Source: Armillaria gallica (lineage: Eukaryota > Basidiomycota > Agaricomycetes > Agaricales > Physalacriaceae). Taken from it: a stretch of 64,000 nucleotides of DNA. This document shows, one piece after another, positions 57,606 through 64,000 of the stretch (the stretch's first letter is position 1; every line of letters begins with the position of its first letter). The position numbers and the translations under genes are program-made. Location: positions 1,922,001-1,986,000 of the forward strand of contig JBANDB010000002.1 in assembly GCA_037576215.1 (NCBI GenBank), read 5' to 3'. Under the pieces are notes generated by a model. That model saw nothing but the letters and a program-made list of their open reading frames with translations. It made no database searches and had not been told where the DNA came from.

Positions 57606-58940
57606 GGCGCAGAGATGGTTTAGTGCAAGGAGGGGGATGCAGAGATAGACGCTCGATGTACTACATGAGCCCGAATCGATGGCCGATGGCTGTGGAACTT
57701 CTCCGTGCCAGCAAAATCACCGAGTCCTGTGAAAGATCAAAATGGTTCCCGAAGACGGGAGAACCCAAGGCTTGAGAAGTTACGTTTGATACCCATTGAA
57801 GGGAAAGCATTGTTAGTTCCCGAGCTGATGACCCTAGTCCAACCTGTCCAGTTCCAGTAGACGCAATGGTTATCACCATATCGCCTTGGGTCCTATCAGA
57901 ATCAAAGCAACGGGGACATCCCTGGCGTTTTGGCGTAAAGAGTATGTATTAATAGAACCATTTTCCATCAATCCATCCCTCCTATACCCTCCTGTACCAC
58001 AGGACTGGCGACTAAAATCAGAGGTTGATGTCGCATGAGTCTCCGGGGAGGTGATCCTTATTTTGATGGTCTTCTTTCTGAGCTGTCCAAACTCTACATT
58101 CGCTCCTCTGGTTGAAGTGCATTAGGGGCGAAACCGAGTCTAAAGATGAAGGAAATTTCGCTGGATGATCTGTACCTGTAAACCGGATAGCTTTCCGCCA
58201 AGCTGAAGTCTTTCTCACCAATAACGTGTCGAACGTGGCCATCGCATTATGACCGCACCGCGATACGAGCTCCTCGAAGCTCGCATCAGCATGATGGTGG
58301 CAGCCGGATCTACCATGGAGAATGTATGTGATGACTAGAATAATATGATGATATGGAAGCCAATGGATGGATGTGTATCTGATGAGCCAGTCAGCTTCAA
58401 GTTCCGGTGGTCGAATAGAAAGGAAAGTTAACAAAAATAAGGAGCGTTTGCGAAGGACTGGCAGCCGGACCGATTCCCCCGGAAAAGTCGGGGCGCGGGC
58501 CGCGCCAACATGATATTACTCTTCAACAGCCACAGAACGGCGAGTGATAATTCCACTGTTATGTCTCTTCTTCCCACAGCTTATCGATATATCCCTGATG
58601 TAACCTTAAATCCTGCAGGACCTATCCCTGACGGAGAGCTTCTATCCCTGCCGGAAGCTCTCCGTCAGGTGCGGAAAAGATCTTCTCAGCCAGGCGATCG
58701 GAATCATGGTTTGAATGAGTTTTGATGGGTCAATGCACCTGACCGCATGAACAGGGTCGAAATCGTGCCTGGTTAGACTGCGATGGTTCATTCAGCTCGT
58801 TTCCGTGGCGTGATGCAACTCTGTGATCGTAACAGACTTTGAGCGTTCGAGGGCCATCTTCCAGATTTCTCACGATGATTGTCGGAAATATATGTATAAG
58901 CTTCTCTCTTCAGGACCGGTACAACGACCCAAGTGACAAC
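57606..58940. other. divergent intergenic region
   Basis: 1.3 kb between the divergently transcribed MFS and DUF6534 genes. A minus-strand frame of 138 codons (58018-58434) has no family resemblance. A perfect hairpin lies at 58627-58669. Promoters of both genes should lie here. Confidence 0.45.
58627..58669. repeat. perfect hairpin, 15-bp arms and 13-base loop
   Basis: Left arm 58627-58641 (CCTGACGGAGAGCTT) and right arm 58655-58669 are exact reverse complements. The loop contains CTATCCCTG, which also occurs just before the left arm, so a short direct repeat overlaps the inverted one. It lies about 270 bases before the DUF6534 start codon. Confidence 0.85.
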
Positions 58941-60385
58941 ATGCAGCCGGTCCCCGCAGGTTATCCCATAGAAAGGCTGTAAGTCATAATCCTGAAATCG
59001 AGCGGTAGTATGTACTAAGTCGTCTCATTCAGGTCTGGACCTTTGGTTTGGCGAATTACACGTTTCGTCTATTCAATCGCTAACACGGCAACTTAGATCG
59101 TTGCCTATCTCTTGCACTGGGGGCTCTTCGGGACTCTGTCCGTGCAGCTGTGTGCGTCGCTCGGAATTATTCCATTAAACTGTTTCTAATTTATTTTCGT
59201 TAGATCTGTACTATCTAGCATTTCCGAAAGACTGGCGGTTCACGAAATATCTCGTCTATGGCATCTACATTGTGGAGTTTGTTCAGACGATGCTCGTCAC
59301 CCACGACGCTTTCTCAATGTTCGGGTACGGTTTCGGTGACATCGAAGCGCTCACTGATATGCACTTTGATTGGCTCACTGTCCCCATCATGAGCGGTGTC
59401 GGTGCGTGCAACTTTTTTTTTTCAGTTTTCCGTTACTTATAATACAATACGTACAGTTGCTTGTGTCGGGCAGGTCTTCTATGCGTATCGAATCTTCGTG
59501 TTGTCAAAGTCACCAATCGTTCCGATATTCGTGACTTGTGTTCGTCAATGTGCTCTTTCTTTGTGACGATCTAGCTCATCTATTCACAGGTGTCTTTGAC
59601 AAGCACTATAGCAGCTATAATCACGGGTGCCTATTCTTTCGAAGCAGGCAACGTCCTCAAACTCAATAACCGGAGGACATCCATCGCCGTCGGGGTAAGT
59701 ATCTAACTTAGGCATCCCGTGTTTACAGCGCTGATTTATGAGCAGATTTGGTGTGGAGCTTCCGCCTTGTGTGATATCATCATCGCTATCTGTATGACTT
59801 ACTATGTGAGCCCTTTTACTCTTTCAGTTACCTCCGTTAATGTTGATGTCCTTAGCTTATGCGCAGCGATACGGGCTTCCGTCACACCCGATTGCTTGTC
59901 ACGAAGTTAATTCGTGTTACCGTTGAAACAGGATCTGTGACAGGCATGTACTCCGTATCATCTAATGTCGTCGCGAGACTAACACCACCTCCGTTCAGCT
60001 GTTGTCGCTCTGCTCAACCTTATCCTTTTCTTTGGCTTCCCTCATCATGCCCAAGCTGTATGCAAATACCGTTTACATGGTATTGAATTCGTGAATCCGG
60101 ATTATGGGTGGACGGGATACCTATACATCTTCGACTGATCTGAGTATCACGAGCACTATGATACGGGATACTAATTCCCAATTATCACAAGGCACACGGA
60201 GAACTGACGGGATGCAAGGTCGAGCACCAGTAGTTGCGATAACTAAAGAGGTATTCAACGATGATTTTGAAATAGGGCGAATGAATGTCAGTCATGGTGG
60301 TTCGTTTGCCTTTATTGAAGCTGATTTTTCCCCAAGGACAAACCTCAGGGCAAAACCATGGGGTACACTGCCGCGTAACTTTTAA
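58941..60385 (+). pseudogene. DUF6534 seven-helix membrane protein gene, probably broken
   Basis: DUF6534 proteins are multi-helix membrane proteins expanded in Agaricomycetes; function unknown. From the ATG at 58941 (MQPVPAGYPIERLSGPL) spliced exons give IVAYLLHWGLFGTLSVQLY, RFTKYLVYGIYIVEFVQTML, VTHDAFSMFGYGFGDIEALT, VFYAYRIFVLSKSP, AAIITGAYSFEAG, and the domain core WCGASALCDIIIAICMTYYL with RHTRLLVTKLIRVTVETGS. After the intron at 59944-59998 (GC donor) the frame reads TAVVALLNLILFFGFPHH, then the family's KLYANT block appears in another frame (MPKLYANTVYMVLNS), followed by a TGA where Arg is expected and IRIMGGRDTYTSSTDLSIT. So a small deletion or frameshift plus a nonsense codon break the conserved C-terminal half. 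If transcribed, it would give a product truncated at about 60138. A sequencing error is possible for the frameshift but less so for both changes. Confidence 0.7.
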
Positions 60386-60675
60386 GAGTACTTTCTTTAA
60401 GTTAACGCCGTGTACCGGGGGACCTCCCTAATTTATTTATCTTGTGTTGTTGTAACAAATGTTGTTGCCAAGATTTAGCCTTCTATACTGAGGGACTTAC
60501 ATCATATTATCCAAAGGATCGGTTTCTGAGGTAGGGTAGGGTAGTATTACACGGACGGTCCAACGGGGTGATCGTTCCGACTTTGTATGCAAAAGTTGTG
60601 TCGATATTTATTGAAAACGCTGATCTCTGCCTCAGGCATCGACCAAGTACGAACATACATTTGCATGGTGTATCT

Positions 60676-63401
60676 CTAAGCCGCGACCTTCAATCCATCT
60701 CGAAGGATCCGTCGAAGTATTTTTCCACTCGGACTCTATCGATACCAGCGATCAATAAGTGCTACATTAAATTTGGAAGACGACGAGTTGACTTGCCTTT
60801 GGAACGGAATCTATAAAGCGGACGCCTCCAGCAAGCCATTTCTCTTTGACTTTATGATCGGCGACGTGCTTTGAAATCATGACGCATCAGATCATGGTAA
60901 CAAGCTTTTCGCCAGCTCGTTCGCTTACCTGTTTGATCTGGTCTTTGATGGTTTCTGGGTCTCCGCCATCGTCCATGATTTGGCGTGCTTGCGCGCTGGG
61001 CACAACAAACGCCAGAGGAAGTTCGCCTGAGTACCTGTTGAACAAGTTGAGTGTGGAAGTACCCGATTGAGACGTTAGCTAGACTTACTCGTCTGCGATG
61101 GGGACCACACAAACGTCAGCTACATGAGGATGGCCCATGAGATGATCTATGGAAGGGTCGAGCCAAATAACTGCGCATGGAAACGAGTATAGCTACCCTC
61201 TATTTCGGCGGGGGCAACTTGAAAGCCGCGTACTTCGATAAGTTCCTGTAAAAGGTGAGGAGAAGATATAGTGAGACTTGAGCGTAACTTACTTTAATTC
61301 TATCCACTACAAACAATTCTCCTGACTCGCTAAATCTGACTTCGTCCCCCGAACGGACCCAACTTTAAGAAAGAGGGGATGACTATGAGATCTCGACTCT
61401 AAAAGTCGAATTTGAGTTCTTACCCGTCAATGAATGTAGATTTTGTGCTGGAAAAAAGCCACTAAGCCGGAAATTGATAATAGTAGAAGTAACTTACGCT
61501 TCCTCATTGCCAACATATCCTAAAGCGAGAGACGGTCCGGTCATGACTAGTTCTCCTGTTTCTCCTGCAACAGCAAGGGTCCCGTCTGCCTTGACGACCT
61601 TAGCGACGAAACCTGGAAGCATCGGACCGCACCCTCCCGTACTAATTCGCTGGTCCGCCGGCTGCACCGCAGCAATGATGGTCTCCGTCATACCTAAAAC
61701 AACGGATCAGACAGGATCGAATGATTTAGTGACTGATGCTTACCGTAGCCTTGGGATATGGCGGCATTTGGGAAGACCTTTGTAGCCTGGTGCATGAGGT
61801 CGACGGAAAGAGATGCAGCTCCGGTGAAGATTAGCTTGACGTGGTCAAAGTTGCGAGAGGCCACCGAGGGTTCCTGCGACAGTGAGTCGTTGGTGCAGAA
61901 CTAGTACTGGCTCAGATCCATACGCACTTTGCAAATCAGGACCACATGGGGCGGAACAAGACTAGATTAAAAAGTTAAATTGAGTGCAAGGAAAAATAAA
62001 TAAGTTTGTTTCATACTAAAGATGGGCGATGTGGTACTTTGTTATGCTTGTGAGAAAATTAGATAGGCTGAACCTCGGCACCACATCAACAGTCATCTTA
62101 TAATATCCACTTGTCAGATATGCGCAATTCTGGAACAGTTCGATATGAAACGTACGCCAAGAAATAAGGCCCAGTACATCTTTTGAATACAGTCAGGTTG
62201 GACAGATAATTCATCAGAAGAACTTGGAGCCCTCACGTTTGCAATCAAGCCGTAAACATGGAAAAAGGGCAATACTTGGAAAATAGTGAGCGCCGGTGAA
62301 ACTTGAAGGTTGATGTCCTTACATCCGGTGATCACGTCCTCAGCTAAAAGAGCCCATTTCTCGGGACCTCGGGGTTTCCCATTCTCTCTCTGATGCGCTG
62401 TCATCTGAAGGATGTTGGCGATAACAGCATAATGAGAAAGCGCCACAGCCTGGTAAGGAACACCAAAAGTCTACATAAGCGGTATCAGACGATTCGTTCA
62501 TACACACCTTAGATTTTCCGGTGGTTCCCGACGAGAAAAACAGAAGAGCGACCTTTGTCTTGCCTTCACCTGGAGCCAACCGTTTCTCTGGAATCTGAGC
62601 AGACGAATTTTCCCCATATGACACTAGCTCCGACACTGTAGTGTATCCCGATCCAGGATTAACAGTACCGACATCAAACAAAAGAATCGAACTCGTAGGA
62701 ATACCAAATGTATTTGCTGCAGGGGTGACGACTTTGAGGAACCGCTCGTCGGTGAGTATTCTCGTTGCCTTTGTTAGGGACAACAAATCCTCCAGTTCCT
62801 CGACAGTGTAAAGGGGATTCGCAGCCCTGAAAGGGATTAAGTACAAGCCGTGCAACCCATCGACAGGATACGTGCGCGATCGTCGCTCCTAGTCGGTGGA
62901 TAGCCCATGTCGCGACGACATAGTCTGTAACACGCATGAGCGGGTCCTACTGGTGCGCAGGTTGGCGGACTCCACTTACCGATATGGTTGGGGCTGAAGA
63001 ACAATACTGTATGACACGTGAGTTTTTTGTGGAATGAAGTAATCGTGTACCCACCAACGTCGTCTTCCTCTAAAAACGAGGTGTTGAAGTGAATTTACAC
63101 TATGGCTTGAATCTTAGGGAAGCTTACTAAGTTTACATTTAGTATGCAAGCTTTTTGTTAAGTCGTTGCTGCGGGTGCGCAACTATATCAATGGGTCAGC
63201 CATTTCACGAGCCACTACCGTTAAATTACTAGCCTCCTTGAACGTGTATTCTCTTCCGGTGGCATCGTCTATAAGCCAGATTGCATCATCCCCCTTTCTC
63301 ATTTCACTCAATGGATGCTTGTAATCATCGAGGAGGAACTGAGGTACAGTAAGGTCGTCGGGAATGAACGGTAATGGAATAGAGGATTTGAATTCCGTCA
63401 T
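60676..63401 (-). CDS. acyl-CoA synthetase, 4-coumarate-CoA-ligase-like (ANL superfamily)
   Basis: ATP-dependent acid-thiol ligase that makes an acyl-AMP, then the CoA thioester. The start at 63401 (MTEFKSSIPLPFIPDDLTVP) opens a long, intron-rich gene (about a dozen introns). Motifs: EDDVVLFFSPNHIDYVVAT; P-loop LLFFSSGTTGKSK continuing into AVALSHYAVIANI; VLPFFHVYGLIANV; MTETIIAAVQPADQ; GFVAKVVKADG; ELIEVRGFQVAPAEIE; DVCVVPIADEYSGELPLAFV; and the A10 catalytic Lys in PKSPSGKILRRILRDG. The last motif appears only when the GC-AG intron 60736-60796 is removed. The protein ends GLKVAA, with no peroxisomal SKL. An upstream in-frame ATG at 63455 would add 18 Ser-rich residues; I prefer 63401. The substrate may be an aromatic or medium-chain acid; not determinable here. 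The pair with the MFS acid transporter nearby is suggestive only. Confidence 0.88.
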
Positions 63402-64000
63402 GGCTGCAGGGGAGGATGATGAAGACCACTGCCCCCGCACGAAAACCTCCCCCATATAACGACCTTCGCCGCGGGAATAACAAGAGTTTGATGAGCCAAA
63501 GACCTACGCTGGCTCATCCGCTTTGAGCGCTGTTCCAGCTTAATTTGCGAACCGTAGGAAGACTATCATAATCATGATATGATGGGCCAATTGAATGGAA
63601 AGGGAGCATGGAAATGAGTGCAACTTTTTGTCGTGATCATCAACTGTCAAACAGAAGTTGCACAATCAGCGAATGGGGATTGTGATAAGGTTCGCAAGAA
63701 GATAGAAAGGACCTGGAAACGTTTTCTTTACTATGTAGGCCTCTTGACTAGAAAACGCAAACAAACTGAATGAAAACGCAGCTTGTGGTCCTATGCGGAG
63801 AGGGACATGGATAAAAAAGCGAGCGTGAGAATTCTTGAGCCTCATGATCAATTCAGGGTCAACTTCGCATCATCAACGGCACGGTACCACTGGGGCACGC
63901 CGGACGCAAGTACACAAGAAGGTAGGTTCGTAGCTTGTATGAGAAAACCCCTCTTGGCGTTGTTTAAAAGGCTGTACGTTATCAGTGGTCCATGTGCTCT
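63402..64000. other. right edge: acyl-CoA synthetase upstream region
   Basis: Probable promoter and 5' leader of the minus-strand acyl-CoA synthetase, plus unassigned sequence to the window end. A minus-strand frame at 63666-63851 has no family resemblance. A partial gene could begin beyond the edge. Confidence 0.4.

Noticed and set aside
58018..58434. 138-codon minus-strand gene in the MFS/DUF6534 promoter
   Set aside because: No family resemblance, no splice structure, and it would overlap the region expected to hold divergent promoters.

Overview
The window is nuclear DNA from a filamentous basidiomycete, most likely an Agaricomycete. Genes carry many short (about 45-65 bp) GT-AG introns, both strands are used, and the lineage-typical families DUF6535 and DUF6534 are present beside conserved single-copy fungal genes. 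There is no sign of prokaryotic, viral or organellar DNA, and I found no rRNA, no convincing tRNA and no CRISPR array. All gene models are hand-built from splice signals and protein family patterns, so exon ends can be off by a few bases.

Layout. 0.6-8.6 kb: transportin (karyopherin beta-2, +), an L-type lectin cargo receptor (+) and a secreted subtilisin-like protease (-). 9.7-17.9 kb: a tandem duplication of about 4 kb carrying two intact DUF6535 membrane-protein genes with their promoters; a segment of about 147 bp inside the promoter is inverted in one copy relative to the other. 18.9-26 kb: the SWR1 chromatin-remodelling ATPase (+) converging on a small double-homeodomain-like gene (-), with a perfect 19-bp-arm hairpin between them. 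27.5-28.4 kb: a secreted, histidine-rich protein made of eleven FLDE-type repeats. 29.9-36 kb: the mitochondrial succinate/fumarate carrier (+), the PKA catalytic subunit (+) and a GNAT acetyltransferase (-). 36-43.4 kb: gene-poor, with one dimeric alpha-beta-barrel (EthD-like) gene and eroded reading frames. 43.4-44.6 kb: a penta-EF-hand protein. 45.3-48.5 kb: a large inverted duplication carrying two identical, divergently transcribed genes for a secreted Lys/Asp-rich cysteine protein, plus a decayed third copy. 48.9-54.7 kb: an F-box protein (+) and a four-RRM Nrd1-like RNA-binding protein (-). 55.4-63.4 kb: a monocarboxylate-type MFS transporter (-), a broken DUF6534 membrane-protein gene (+) and a 4-coumarate-CoA-ligase-like acyl-activating enzyme (-).

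Most conserved genes are unlinked housekeeping functions: nuclear import, secretory cargo sorting, histone H2A.Z exchange, mitochondrial C4-dicarboxylate exchange, cAMP signalling and RNA control of differentiation. The lineage-specific material is more unusual: two secreted low-complexity proteins of unknown function, one tandem and one palindromic duplication with signs of gene conversion and local inversion, and a possible small pairing of acid uptake with CoA activation near the right end. Several introns appear to use GC-AG borders, two of them (5260-5315 and 60736-60796) with strong support from the protein reading.
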